From NCBI GenBank assembly GCA_030549335.1, contig CM060194.1:73320077-73384076 (forward strand): a DNA stretch of 64,000 nucleotides. The letters are read 5' to 3'. Of the stretch, positions 1-12,900 are shown one piece after another. The notes under the pieces were generated by a model. It saw only the letters and a program-made list of their open reading frames with translations. It did no database searches and was not told the origin of the DNA. Position 1 is the stretch's first letter. Each line of letters begins with the position of its first letter. Both the position numbers and the translations under genes were made by a program. Source of the stretch: Pontederia crassipes (Eukaryota; Streptophyta; Magnoliopsida; Commelinales; Pontederiaceae).

Positions 1-1342
1 TTTAATAAATAAAAAATATGTTATATTAATTTTAAATATTATTAATAAATTATTAGTATAATATTCATATACTAGATCATATAACTGGGTGTAATCTTGT
101 GTAACCCTCCACATCACCGTCGTCTAATCAAACGGACAGAGGGAGATGAATCCCTCTCCCCTGCCGCCCCATCTGCCTTCCCCTTCGACGACCGCAGTCG
201 CCCATGTTCGTCATCGAGCCTGCGCCTCTTCCCCTCGTCTTTGACTCCTCTCCTCTTCCCCTCGTCTTCTCCTCCTCCGCCGACCGACATCGCCAACCGA
301 CCACCGACCCTCTTGCGTCGCGGCATCCCTGCTTGCGTCGCCGGCGCAGTCAATGTCACGGGCGTGCTCCACAAGCATCATATATATGTATAATAATGCT
401 TTTAATTATCATATTAAGTTAGTTTAGATGCTTATATAGTCATGGTTACATATAACAATTAACTTTTGGATTAAAGCATAATGATAATTAAATTATCGAT
501 AAGCATTATAAAGAAATTATATAATATTATTAGGAATAAATTTTAATATTTATAAATATTATAATAAATATATTTAACTATGATTAACTAAGGTTAATTA
601 GAGATTTAACACTATTTTTTTATCAAAATAATATGATTGAACCTTTATTTCAACCAATAAGATTTCAAACAGCTCAAGCAGACAGCTCATCAACTGCTTA
701 GAAAAATATTTTTTCAAACCATCATATGATGTGTTAAAAATTTGAAAAAAATATAAATTAAAACATCTTATTCTCGGAAAGGAGAAAAATTTGCAGAGGA
801 AAATACCTACCAGAACCGCCTGAGAAAATTCGCCAAGGTCGCTTGGTTAAGGTAGGGTTTTTTATTCGACCATCTTTTCGTGGGTAGTTCTTCATAAATC
901 CTGAAATTTTGCATGGTTCATCCTCTCGAAGTTAGCTTTCCGTTGCCACAAGAATAATATAAAAAGGATTTGTTTACAGAAAGTTATCAACCCAGAATCA
1001 TAGATCGCTCACTCTGTCCTGAGTGGGTCCGTCTTATCAATTAAGGCATGATTAGTATAAAACGAATTATGATTTGAAATATATATATATGTTTAATTAT
1101 ACTTTGTAATTGTTCGGTGAGAAGTTGAATCATCCAATTTGGATGTGTAGATGTGGAGAAATAAAATTTTCACTTCATAATGATTTTTCTCTCAGATTCT
1201 AGGACATTAATAGAACACGACCCGAATTGACTATTTTTGTTATAGAATTATACAAGGAGTTAAATTCTCTAATTTTTATGACTAAATAATAGGGAAATAT
1301 AGTTTTCGAAAAAAATTATGATCTAGGTAAATACACAAGTGT
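1..1342. other. AT-rich intergenic DNA, no gene seen
   Basis: Mostly AT-rich sequence with no recognisable coding region. A short GC-rich, pyrimidine-biased patch at about 90-370 gives open frames in several phases, but the translations are low-complexity Ser/Pro/Arg runs with no family signature. I see no RNA gene. Confidence 0.5.
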
Positions 1343-2059
1343 CACTACAAGAAAAATGACTTTTAGCGACCATAATTAACGAAGAGATTCAAATATGGTC
1401 ATTAAACATCATTTTTAACGACTAGAAAAAATTATGGTCGTCAACAATAAGGACCAGAATATTTTTATGACTGGCCGTTAAAAGTCAACAATAAGGACCA
1501 AATAATATTCAAATTAACGACCATCATCTTGTCGTTAAAAATATGAAAGAATAAAAGAACAAGTAGGTATAGAAACATAGTTCCACATTCATTATAGTAG
1601 TATGATGAGAGCAAAGAGACAAGTATTAATAGATGAGGAGACTAATGGGCTAATGTAGAGTTTTATGGAGAAGGTCCATCTTTGGATCTTTTCTAAATTT
1701 AAAACAATATTTTTTTATCAAATTATTTGTTCACAAAAAAAAACTTTAAAAAATTGGTCGGTTCATCCAAAATGTGATTCAATCCAGTGATGTCTTTAGC
1801 GACTAGGTGAGTTGTCCTTATAAGTTATATAGGGACTAGCATACTAGTCACTATTGAATTTTTAGGGAAGAGAATCATAGTGGTCCTTAAAATGAATCAA
1901 CGGATAGTTATTCACACTAGACACTAAAATCTTTTAGCGACAGGACCTATAGCGAAGAGTCGCGATCAATTTTTTCTTGTCGTCGATGAGTATTAACGGC
2001 AAGATGACAACTTTTAACGACTATATATTTTTTCACTAATGACCTAATTTCTTGTAGTG
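1343..2059. mobile_element. Small non-autonomous CACTA (En/Spm) transposon, 717 bp
   Basis: The left end reads CACTACAAGAAAAATGAC and the right end reads ATTTCTTGTAGTG, which are inverted copies of the CACTA terminus. TGT lies immediately outside both ends (1340-1342 and 2060-2062), the 3-bp target duplication expected of this superfamily. The subterminal DNA repeats a short motif in both orientations (TTTTAACGAC, GTCGTTAAAA, TAGCGAC), the usual arrangement of transposase-binding sites. There is no transposase-like coding sequence, so movement would need enzyme supplied by another element. The motif differs from the CGACGGT motif of the three large CACTA elements in this window, so it probably belongs to another family. 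Confidence 0.9.
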
Positions 2060-3827
2060 TGTGAAGAAATATACAAATAAATCTTTCAGTGACATACAGT
2101 CTGCCAGAACACAAATCATAGGTGAGATTGCCTTGGATTTTATATTTGATCATTTGAAATTAGTGAATAGCATTTGAGGGTTGGAAACCTTAGTAAGTAT
2201 AGTTTCTAATTTATTCAGAATCATAATTTATTGAGAGTCACTCAGTCTGAAATTTTGAGACAGCACTTAGTTATGCTCTAAAAGATTGAATAGTTGGGAA
2301 TGTGAAGTAGAATATGAATATAAACACCTGATTTATATATTAGTATTAGAAAGGATTATATACGTTAAGGTGAAAAATTGTTCATGCATCATGAGCATGC
2401 ATTGCATTTACTCTTATTAATAATTAGAAAGTGAAATAGCATCATTACTTGTAGGAAACCGACAAGCTACAAGTGGAAGGAGGAAAATCTAGTAAACCTC
2501 TTTGAAAACATAAAGTACCATGTGAGTTGATAAATTTACAATATAGCAAAATATTATATGTTAATTTTTTTATTTTTGATATTATCTCAATCAAAGATTA
2601 TTATTATTGAAATATATCTTGAGTTATAAAAAATATTTACGATATGTTTCAAGAATATCATATGAGATAGAATAACTTTTTACACAAATATTTTTGAGAA
2701 ACAATGCTTGTGAAGTTAAAATAAGTTTTATCTGATAATGTTATGAGATTATTACATATGTATTTTGATATTGGTAAACTTCATGTGTTCATTAGTCATA
2801 TTGTTTGAAGAAGATCTTTGGGACCGCATTCGAAATACATGAAACTTTTGGGACGTATATCAGGTGTCTTTGTCCTTTGGGGTTGCTATGCGTGCAGTAT
2901 TGACCCATGATATATTCTGCGTATTTGAGAATCATGATTGAGTGACACACAATTATGATTGGGATACGTATTGACCCATGATTTTCTCTGCATATCTGAG
3001 ACTCTTGATTGTGAAGCTCTGCTTAACTGTATGACACACAATCATAGAGGGATACGTAATGACCCATGATTTGCTCTGCGTATTCTTGACTCTTGATTAT
3101 GAAGCTCTACGATACATGATCATGGAGGGATACGTATTGACCCATGATGAGTATGTGCAATGACACGTGTGAAATTTAACTGTGAATATGATGATATCTT
3201 GAATAAATTTTATTTATGTAAAAGTTCATATGATTTGAAAACTTAAGTGTATAAGTTATGCTTTAAATGTTTTCTCATATGAAAGAAATACGATTATTTA
3301 AATATTATATGCACTCATATGGTTCCCCTATGTTGTAATTTTATTCCACTCAATGAGTAAACGATTGTTGCTCACATTATCCTTGTTGAGTTTTTCAGAT
3401 AATTCTAAGTTCTCGAATTGAGTTGACTCGAAAGTTGGTTTGATGCATATAGAAGAGATCGTACCGTCGGAGTATTACTTTTTTTCTTTCACTTTTGTTT
3501 GTGAAACATGCATGTAATAGATAATCCTAAATGTTATAATTAAGTTTGTCAAAAAACTTTTTGTAAAGTTGTATAAAATTTGATCATGTGGAGTATTATA
3601 TGTGAGGTGATTAGTGAAAAAAATTATAATGATAATATGTTAATGATATATCTTATAACCGTTTATTTAACTTTGATGAATATATATATGCATCTTTTGT
3701 GTGTATTAGCAAATACCACAAATAAGTAATGAATGAGGTTTTGTTAATTTTATTTATAGAATTGCTAAATATAATTAAGAAAGGTAATAGTTAGGATTAG
3801 ACCTTAATCACGAAATGGGGTGTGACA
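2060..3827. repeat. Possible LTR fragment or unclassified repeat region
   Basis: AT-rich DNA with a 75-90 bp tandem repeat inside it. The right end (ATGGGGTGTGACA at 3815-3827) resembles the 3' terminus of plant gypsy LTRs, which often end in GGGTGTGACA. I could not find a matching TGTCACA start, a primer-binding site or polyprotein sequence, so this is a tentative LTR remnant only. Confidence 0.3.
2896..3155. repeat. Tandem repeat, 3 to 4 imperfect copies of a 75-90 bp unit
   Basis: Each copy starts with a variant of ATACGTATTGACCCATGAT, followed by CTCTGCGTAT and, in the later copies, CTCTTGATT..GAAGCTCT and a CACAATCAT-like stretch. Starts fall near 2898, 2965, 3054 and 3132, so unit length varies by small insertions and deletions. 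No coding potential. Confidence 0.75.
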
Positions 3828-5225
3828 ATCGACCTCCATCAAGGAAGAAGAATTCCAAATCTCCTAATCTGACATCATCAATCCGTTAGATCGAACGACC
3901 GTGTTGCAGAAAGTTACCCAAGGTTACACCATAAGGGGGTTACATCCCCATTAAATCCTAATTTTTTATAATTATTATAAATATTATTACTTTAATAAAA
4001 TTTAATTCAATCTGGACAAATTCGATTGGACCGCGGCCACTGTCACCGCAGCCACTATCACTGATTCGATTATGAAAACATTGCTCATCCGCACATTTTA
4101 GTTTACAAACCATTATTATGTAATGATCACTGTTATTATTATAAATTTAATAATTGTGAATCCATTCCATATACGATCAAAGGCTTCATAACTAAATTTC
4201 AGTTCCATGGACACATGGGACGTCGATTAATAACGTATCAAATGAACCTTCAATCAGACACGATAATTGTTCCTTTTTTTTAGACATAGATCTCCGCCGG
4301 AAAGCTGACCGTTGGAGCAGCATGTGGCTCCCTCTTCTCCTCCCTCTCAGGTTTCCTTCCTTTTAAAGCGTGCAGATGCCTCCCTTTTGCATGTTCTCAA
4401 AACTTGGGATCACTTTTTATTTTCTTAATATTTTTTTTTTCTGACTGGGATTTGCTTGTTGTCTCTCTATCCGATCCCTTGTCCCTGCTGTCATTCTCTA
4501 TCCCAATGCACCCCCAACGTCATGCTAAAACTTCCCTCGTCCCCGTGACGAACTCCCACTGCCCGCCATGGTCCACCTGCTAGCCACAAGACATTGCTCC
4601 GTTGCTTGCCATACTGATCGATGCCATCTTACAGAAAGACTAAACGCCATGCTTCACCATGTTGTCTCCTACTTGTGACCTCTTGTACATGACCGTTGCA
4701 TCAATGCCAACTTTGTGTTTTCCTCGCTCCTCGCCACAGCTCCAAAAGATGCTACGATGTTTCAGCATTTAAAATCCAAAAACAAGAGTGAGAGGTGGAC
4801 ACACCTTTTTTCAGCTACGTGCTACCCAAACCAGTGTCTGGATAAAAATGCTTCAGCCTTTTGATTCATATCCCTGCAGCCATTTTGTCGCCCATGCCGG
4901 CCAGCTGGGTTAACTTTAAACTAAGAAGAACAAAGAAGTAATTGCGGTGTAAAACATGTCGTAAACAAATCGGCGGGCTTACCATCAAGAGGAGGTACAT
5001 GAGTGTGTACAGAAGTTGCTATTAATTACTAGGCCAGTAGAGTGTCTGATTTCCTTACACTGATCTCAGTGGGTTGCATGTTCTTAGCAGTCAGTCTCCA
5101 TTCTCTACGTTATGTCCACTTCCTGTCACGGGCTCCACAGTTTGCTGCCAGCTCACCCTAAGCAAGCAAACAGAGAAATCTGTGACCGTTGGGCTGACCA
5201 AATTAGTACGCACCTGATTGATAAG
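3828..5225. other. Intergenic region upstream of the pectinesterase gene
   Basis: No supported gene. The stretch at about 4290-4760 is less AT-rich than its surroundings and could be a decayed gene or repeat fragment, but no frame gives a recognisable protein. The last few hundred bases are the presumed pectinesterase promoter. Confidence 0.4.
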
Positions 5226-5233
5226 TTATAAAT
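5226..5233 (+). promoter_or_regulatory. Candidate TATA box of the pectinesterase gene
   Basis: TTATAAAT lies about 180 bp upstream of the pectinesterase ATG, which would leave a 5' leader of roughly 150 nt. Assigned by position and sequence only. Confidence 0.45.
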
Positions 5234-5408
5234 CACTGCCTTTGGTTCCTTGTGCACAGTCTTACTGTTCCAACTTCTTCAACTTCTAACAAAGCTAATC
5301 CCCTCATCTTTTCCATCCTCATTCGAATTCCTCTTGGCCAACCAGTGCTATAAACAAAGCTTCGCAGAACTCCTCAAGAACCGTTCGGTTCCTTCGGTTG
5401 GTTTAGCC

Positions 5409-7292
5409 ATGGGGGGTCTCCATGGCATCCTGTTCCTAGTTTTCGTTCACCTACTTGTTTCACCATGCTCTGGAGCGTATGCATGTCAAAGTCCCACCCC
5501 AAAGATGAAGCACAACCACAGGCGGACCTTACCGACCGGCCAGCACACGATAACAGTGGACGCAAATGGATCAGGAGATTTCTTGTCTGTCCAAGAGGCT
5601 GTCGACTCCATCCCGGAGAACAACACCAAGCTTGTCATTGTTCGAATCAATGCTGGTTGCTACATGTAAGCAATTTTAACTTGTACTTCACTGCTGACCA
5701 GCTAATTTTGGTTAAGTAATGTGTATCGACAAGACTAATTGATCAGTGCCGACATTTTGTTCTCTCATGGTTGACAGAGAGAAGGTGGTTGTGCCGGCCA
5801 CCAAGCCGTATGTTACGTTCCAAGGTTCCGGGAAGGATGCTACAGTGATCGAATGGCACGACCGGGCGAGCGACAAAGGGCCCGACGGGCAGCAGCTGCG
5901 GACTTATAACACGGCCTCTGTAACTGTCTTTGCTAATCATTTCACTGCTAAGAATATTAGCTTCAAGGTCAGCACTACTTTTTAGCACTTTAGATCATGA
6001 CCTCATTGCCCCCCCTGATTCCTGCGAGAGCTGGAGAATTAACGACGGCCAAATCCAAATGCTAGAAGTAATCCTCCGAGATGGTAACTTTTGTTCACCA
6101 GACACCAACGTTCTTGGACGTAGCAAAACCTAAGCCAATTAATTAAGACTTGTTGACGCCCTCTGCAACGACTATTATTTGTTTATGAATCTAGACGAGA
6201 TAAACATCCGAGACTAAATTAGACATGCAATGCACGTCGTCCATGGCAGAACACATCACCGGCACCAATGCCTGGCATGGAAGGATGGCAAGCTGCAGCG
6301 TTTCGTATCTCGGGAGACGAGGCGTATTTCTACGGGTGCGGCTTCTACGGCGCCCAGGACACTCTCTGCGACGACGCCGGGCGGCACTACTTCAAGCACT
6401 GTTACATCGAAGGATCCATAGACTTCATCTTTGGAAATGGCAGATCGATGTACAAGGTTGGTTGGTAACCAGCAACAGTTTAAGACTTAATTCGTTACAC
6501 TTGTTTTTTTTCTGATCATGCGATGAATGAATCCATCCGGCAGGATTGCCAGCTCCATTCGATTGCGAACCCGTTCGGATCCGTCGCCGCTCAGGACAGG
6601 AATGACCCTTGCGAGAAGACGGGCTTCGCCTTCGTGAGCTGCAGGGTCACCGGCACCGGGAAGCTCTACGTGGGGCGAGCCATGGGGCAGTACTCGAGGA
6701 TCGTCTTCGCCTACACCTACTTCGACGATGTAATTGCACCAGGAGGGTGGGATGATTGGGACCACACCAGCAACAAAAACAAGTAAGATGCAACCTAATT
6801 ACTTCAAAATCTAGGAACATAATAAGAACATGAAAAGTTAAAAACTTGTGCATGAACTTTTTGTTTTCAGTAATGTGGACGAATCGTTATTAGCACGACG
6901 TTCCTTATCCATCTGACCATCCACTGTATAAATCACATATAATGATAATTAAACGACTTCTCTTCTTCCTAGCTCATACGTGTAATTATGTTTATGAGTA
7001 GAAGATTTTGATCTGCTCGCCTACTTAGAATCCAGTCCTAAAATCCTGCAACGTAGCAACTGTTACTACACAAGATTAGACCGAAAATGCTCTTGAAAAG
7101 CAATCTGAAGTTTTACATATATACTGTTGTTGCAGGACTGCGTTCTTCGGAGTATACAGGTGTTGGGGCCCTGGCGCAGCAGCAGTACGGGGTGTGTCAT
7201 GGGCACGAGAGCTTGATTATGAGACAGCTCGGCCTTTCCTTGCCAAGAGCTTTGTCAATGGAAGACACTGGCTCCAGCCCTTGGAGGCCTGA
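5409..7292 (+). CDS. Pectinesterase (pectin methylesterase) without a PRO domain
   Basis: Secreted enzyme that removes methyl esters from cell-wall homogalacturonan. Exons 5409-5665, 5778-5967, 6250-6456, 6544-6782 and 7136-7292 join in frame with GT..AG introns to give 349 aa. The start is the ATG before a hydrophobic signal peptide (residues 1 to about 23). The catalytic domain begins near residue 45 ([12 protein letters not shown]), so the N-terminal inhibitor-like PRO region of many plant PMEs is absent. Residues matching the classical active site are Q163 (in GWQAAAF), Q185 and D186 (GAQDT), D207 (SIDFIFG) and R263. The usual LGRPW motif reads VGRAMG, so the conserved Trp is Met265; as I recall, this variant also occurs in the PRO-less clade that includes Arabidopsis PME53. 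The C-terminus ([10 protein letters not shown], then [11 protein letters not shown]) is complete. The gene converges on PEX19. The family call is certain; the clade is inferred. Confidence 0.95.
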
Positions 7293-7645
7293 GCAGCACC
7301 CAAGTGCCCGCCACAAATAACATGCACTTATTCCTTATGTAGAAAAGTATACAGATTGACGTAGTGCCACCATTAATATAGGATCAAGTAATACAAATAT
7401 ACTTAGTTTTGCATTTGTGCAGTCACATTCCAAAAGCAAAGATGTAAATGAAAAAAGAATAGTTTCCCTTATAAACTGCCCACAGTACCATCGTAGCACC
7501 TTACAAAAAGACCATTTAAAGGTGGTGCGATTCTATGTAAAAGAATTGAAAGGCAATATCACAACCAGAGGTTTAATTTATTTTACATGTTTCCGCAGCT
7601 AGGAAGATTAAATGTAATTGCTAGCCCAAAGGGATAATGCTCATA
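7293..7645. other. Space between convergent pectinesterase and PEX19 genes
   Basis: This interval must hold both 3' UTRs. The open frame at 7417-7602 (+) has no recognisable content. A PEX19 poly(A) signal candidate lies within it; I saw no clear signal for the pectinesterase transcript. Confidence 0.5.
7577..7582 (-). terminator. Candidate poly(A) signal of PEX19 (AATAAA on the minus strand)
   Basis: TTTATT on the plus strand reads AATAAA on the minus strand, about 65 nt beyond the PEX19 stop. Its position suits a near-upstream element. Confidence 0.5.
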
Positions 7646-9905
7646 TCACATTATAGCGCAGTTGGATGTAGAGTCCAATAGCTCAGGAGGCCTGCAAATC
7701 GATCGAGAAAAGTAGTTAGTAAAGCATAGGCTTAAAAAAATATACATTCAAGATACAGCAGATAAGATGAATCGAAAGGAAAATTATTGTTGTCAGTAAC
7801 ATAAAAGTGCAAGTAATTAAACTTAAGAAAATCATTTAACATAAAACTATGTGCTGGATTGGACGAGTAGACACATTATAAGCTTTTTTACGCCACTCAA
7901 GAAAATCATCTACCATAGTTAGCTTATGGACTTTCAACAACAACAACAACAACAAGAAAATCTTATGAACTTTCATTGAATATAAAATACATGATGTATC
8001 CACATATTCATACACATTGCTCTAGTCATTAAACTCACATCTTAGTGAAATTACTACTATGCAAAAGAAATAAGAAATATCTCGACGCAACATTCCCTTG
8101 GAAGACAAAACACAGACTAAAATGTTCAATTTTAAATCATTTAACATTGTTACTGAACCCAAAAAAACAGACCAGATAAATTATTTGGTGAACTTCCCTT
8201 AAAAGTACGTTTCTAGGTCAGATCAGTTTTAAACCTTTTCTCCACTGCAACAAGAGGCCAAATTGAAGATAAAACAAAATCATTTTTTCGAGGAAACAAC
8301 CAAGTCAACATTGAATCATTGAGTAAAAATAAAATAAAAACAGATCAAAATTACAGGTATGTAACATTCTTATTATTGAAGGCTAAGAAGGTAAATCAAG
8401 ATATTATGGTATTAAAAGGTAATTACTAGAGGATTCTGAATAACTAAAAAGTAGAATTGAAACTCACAGTTGACCCAAGTTGTTTAAATCAAGATCAGGA
8501 GCGAGTTCTTGAACAATATCATTGGGGGGTTGGCCACACTCTTGCATTTTCTGCATCAGATCAACAATCTTGGAGAAGTTGCCAGAATCATTTTCATAAA
8601 CTTCATTTAGCTTTTGTATAAGCTCATATTGGCGATGATAGCGGTCATATTCTTCTTGACTCATTCCACTTTTGTGCTCCTCTAACCACTTTGGATACCT
8701 TTCTCCAATTTCTTTCATTGGTTCCTGGAGAATCTCCTTAGACAAAAGCTGTTGCATCATTGTTTCGACAATGGATTCCATATCCTGTAAAATATATAAA
8801 GTAAGATATATTTGATTTAAGATAGATTATTTGGTAAGAACAGACAGATAAAAGATGCTCAACGTTAACTAGAATAGTTACGGCCTATCCAACCCTATTA
8901 TCTAAGCCCAGATAAGTGTCATTAACATAGCATATACATGAAGATAAATGACTAATTCAGTAAACAGCAATGCATCATGGATTTTAGTTAAAATATATTT
9001 AAACAAAAAAGGAACATTTGCATTCTAAGGTAAACATCAAATGCATTCTAGTAAACGGTTACATCTAATACTGCAGCAATGAATCAGCTCTATTATAAAT
9101 TATTATCAATCAGTAGGAGAGTCCATCCTAATTGGAATAATGCATATGTCATAAAAAAAGGATCTTAACACAACGAAACGTGAAAAAGGAAACATTAGAA
9201 ATGCAAATTTGAAATCTTGTAGTAGCTACTCGACATTAACCATGCGCTCAAATCTTAAAAAGAATTAACAACAATTTTCAACTTGTTTCTCGGATGATGT
9301 CAAAATCTAGACCAATTATGTATCAATGAAAAGAAAACGATACCTGAGAACCAGAGAGCTCCTCGAACTGCTTGACGAATTCCTCAACCATGCTCTCGGG
9401 AGAGCCTGTGCTTGCGCCAGTGGCGGACTCCAGACCCCGCACGGCCTCACGGGTCTGCTGCGTCAATTTCTCGAGCGCCTCAGACGCAACCGAGGGTTTC
9501 GGCAGTGGCGGTGGAACCCTCTGCTTCCCTTTCCTCTTTGACCTCAGGTCAGGTAGGCCCATCCCCAATCCTTGCACGCCAGCTAAACAAGAAGAGGAAG
9601 AAGGCAAAGGCTCCAGTTTTCCGTCTCCCCCAACTCTCTCCGTTCCACTACTATCAAATCGAAAGTCAATCACTTTAGAACGTAAATAAATCCCCAATTC
9701 GAGTCATTAGATATCAAATAAAACGAAGAGAATACCCTCGAGTGGGAGCCAGATCGAGTTTGGTGAAGTCATCAAGCGCGCCTGCAATGAAGAAGTGCTC
9801 AGCGTGGAGTAAATATGTGTGTGTGAGAGAGAGAGAAAGAGTGTGTGAGAGAGAGAGAGAGTTACTGTCGAGGAGGTCATCCAAATCGTCGGAACGATCG
9901 GCCAT
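7646..9905 (-). CDS. PEX19: Peroxin-19, import receptor for peroxisomal membrane proteins
   Basis: Cytosolic chaperone and receptor that binds new peroxisomal membrane proteins and docks on PEX3. Exons on the minus strand are 9905-9866, 9781-9736, 9647-9344, 8784-8468 and 7691-7646; all junctions are GT..AG and the frame closes to 250 aa, the usual length. The N-terminus [19 protein letters not shown] is the acidic PEX19 start implicated in PEX3 docking. [12 protein letters not shown] lies near residue 55, followed by the helical cargo-binding domain ([36 protein letters not shown]). The short last exon encodes [14 protein letters not shown], ending in a CaaX box (CAIM) expected to be farnesylated. 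The first two exons are only 40 and 46 bp and were placed by homology and splice phase. The long AT-rich intron after exon 4 contains a (CAA)7 run. Confidence 0.96.
7935..7955. repeat. (CAA)7 microsatellite in PEX19 intron 4
   Basis: Seven CAA units flanked by similar words (ATGGACTTTCA before, ATGAACTTTCA after). It resembles the tail of the SINEs elsewhere in the window, but no SINE body is present. Confidence 0.7.
9817..9866. repeat. GT/GA low-complexity tract in PEX19 intron 1
   Basis: Alternating TGTG and GAGAGA runs in the 84-bp first intron of PEX19, just inside its donor site. Confidence 0.75.
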
Positions 9906-12900
9906 GGATGGATGCAGCGGAGAAGATAAAAGACCGATCGGAGACGTTGAGGAGGGAGCGAGAAAGCAACGGTGTGAGCCGCCGCCGGGCACGCACTGTT
10001 TCTGGCTCTGAGAAAAACAAAAAACTTTGCTGCAGATGGACTTGGGGCGCCCGCCGCCTTATCGAGGTCGAACGAAGTTTTATTTTTCTTTCTTTCTTTC
10101 AGTTACATTACAGGAACAAAAAGGGCTTTCTTTTGCTCGAGAGGACTGTTGGAAATCTCATCCAAGTACGAAACGAAAATTTTCGCATGATTTTGTAAAA
10201 AAAAGAAAAAAGAAATCTATACGCAGAGGATTCTATTTCTAACGAGTATAAAATAATTTATTAATTTTATTATTTAAATAATAAGTTTAATCATGATCAA
10301 AGTGATATTACTTCATTTATTTCTGACATCATTAATTACAGTATGAATTATAATTATTTAATTAATCGAATATCGATGAATTAGAACTCTGTAACTAAGA
10401 TGTACAACGGGATGTCAAAAAAAAAAAAAAAACAAAAGTTTGCATGATTTAAACACATATTTTTTTCCTTTCAATAAATTTGATTAAAAGTAATATATCT
10501 TATATCCTATTTAAAACGATTATTATTTTTTTCGTCGAAATCTAAAAGGATTAGTAATGCAATATGGGACGGCGTTTAAAACATTTGGGTAAACAATCTA
10601 ATTCGTAAAAAAATCTGAACTTTTATTTTATTACCAAATCTAGTTTAGATTTCTATTTAGCATAAAACATATTGTCTTAAATTGATTGTAAATATAAATT
10701 TATTACATTTTATTGAAAAATATTAATTCAATGAGGGATGATAATATATCGCACATTTTTAAACTGAAAACATATTTATATGTTATCATTTTGTTTGTGC
10801 AACTTTGACATGATCAAAAGTCGATCAAAATCCCACCTTAGTAAATTGAAAATAATATTATATTTATATGTATCGAAGTAAAAAATACTGATTTTGTGAT
10901 TTAATATTCAATTATACATGATAGAATTGTTGAATCGACATTTAATCATCTAAAATTTAAACTAATTTGATGTCAAAGTTGCAAAAAATAAGTTGATAAA
11001 ATATTAATGTTATTTTTTTAAACTTTAAAAGTTTATTATATGTCATCATCCACTTATTGTATGGTGATCCCTGAATTAATATTTTTTTAATAAAAACATA
11101 ATAATAAGTTATTTTTGCAATCATTTAAATATTCGTGACTTTTTAGGTAAAAATAAAAATTTAAGCTCGATTTGAGAACAAAACAAAAAGTCCATTTTTA
11201 TATCATTTACCTTTTTCTATTATGTTTAGCCATAATGAGTATTTGATTACTTTTACTTTTTTTATTGTATATGTTGTTTATCCCCTGGGGGAAAACTTTT
11301 TTCTATTGGGATATTATATCTCGATTAGATGGTTAGGCATTATACGGATTAATAACTTCAACTAATATTGAACCTCTCTTCAATTTAAATGATATATCAC
11401 ACTTCTGATATTTCGATTAATATTTAATAGGGATAAGTTGAAAGTGTTATACTTTTATTAAAGTATTAGATATTTATATAATTTCTTGCCCAAGGTGTTG
11501 CATATGGTAAAAGAAATTGTGGCGAAAGTATGTTAACTTTATTCTATGCCTATAAATTTTACGGAAAAAATGAGTATACTGTACACTTATATGTTGTTAA
11601 TCGATCTATTATATAATTATGATTTTAATGAAAGTATATTTTTATATTTTTTAATAATTTTAAAAACATTGAAAAAATCGATTCCGGTATAATTTCTAAA
11701 CTTATGAGACTAACACAAGCCTTATCATTATTGTAATTGGGCTGGAAATGAGACTAGTTTCTCTTCCTCGGACGACCTAATTCCGGTTGTACTCACTCCT
11801 ACTTTCAATACCAATGTTCATTTGCATTTGTTAGATAAACTAGTTGATAACTTATTCAATACATCTATTTTCATTTTTTTCTAAGTATTTATTGTTATTT
11901 AACAATTGGTAGTAGTTAAGAATTCATAAATTAGTTGATGCATACAAAATTTAACATGTTCCATTATCATATTTCAATTAACTTTTTTTGTAATATGATA
12001 ATTGTATGAATTAATTTTTATCAACTTAGTTGTTAAATTCAAGGGTCAGTATTTTTAAATTAATATTTCTAGATATTTATGAAGTGGAAGGTGAAAAATA
12101 TAATTGAATTAATTTAAAACCAGAAAATTCAACTGTCGATAAAGATCCTCAAGTCCCGATAAATTAAATTGCAAGCCTTGAAAATAATTTAATTGCCATT
12201 ACCACATGCTAGGACCGATAAATTAAATTGTTTGATTATTGTCGATTGTGCATGTGTACTTTCCAGAGGTGTTAGAGTTTATGGTTTTTATTTTGTTATT
12301 CTAATTATTTTGTCTCTCCACAGTTATAGGATGAACTTTATTAATTACGTAAGTTTTTTATTTTGGAGATTTTTTATTAAAGAAAAAAAATACTATGATC
12401 ATTAATTTTATGTTTTAGTTTCTTTTGACAAAATGTTAATTATGATTAATATTTTTATTTAATTGATGATATTTTTTAACTAATCTGTACTACTTTGTGG
12501 AGGCATAATTTTTTAATTGATTATGCTAATTAATTATTAATTTTTGAAATATCGATTAACATAAATTTGATAACTAATGTGATAATAATTAAATTCATTG
12601 GTCTCTTAGTTTATATCAATTTGTAGAAAGAATAATAGGGTAAAGAATGCAATTAAACGACTGATAAGATATCTGAAGACTTTAATTTCATGGTATTTTA
12701 AAATATTTTATTTATGTGGTTGTCGAAGGAATGTGCGTTTGTGGAGACCCAAATTTAGTGCTATTAGAATAATAATTAGGAAAAAAATACAATTTATCTT
12801 AAAAAAAATAAGATATATATATACCTACATGTTTATCTCTAATTCATAGGTCTGAACTTTATTACATATTATATTATATTATTTTTATGCATTTTATTTT

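Noticed and set aside
97..422. Overlapping short open frames in the GC-rich patch near the left edge
   Set aside because: Frames on both strands, low-complexity translations, no splice-consistent extension or domain.
7417..7602. 61-codon open frame between the pectinesterase and PEX19 genes
   Set aside because: Falls in the presumed 3' UTR overlap of convergent genes and shows no similarity to a known family.
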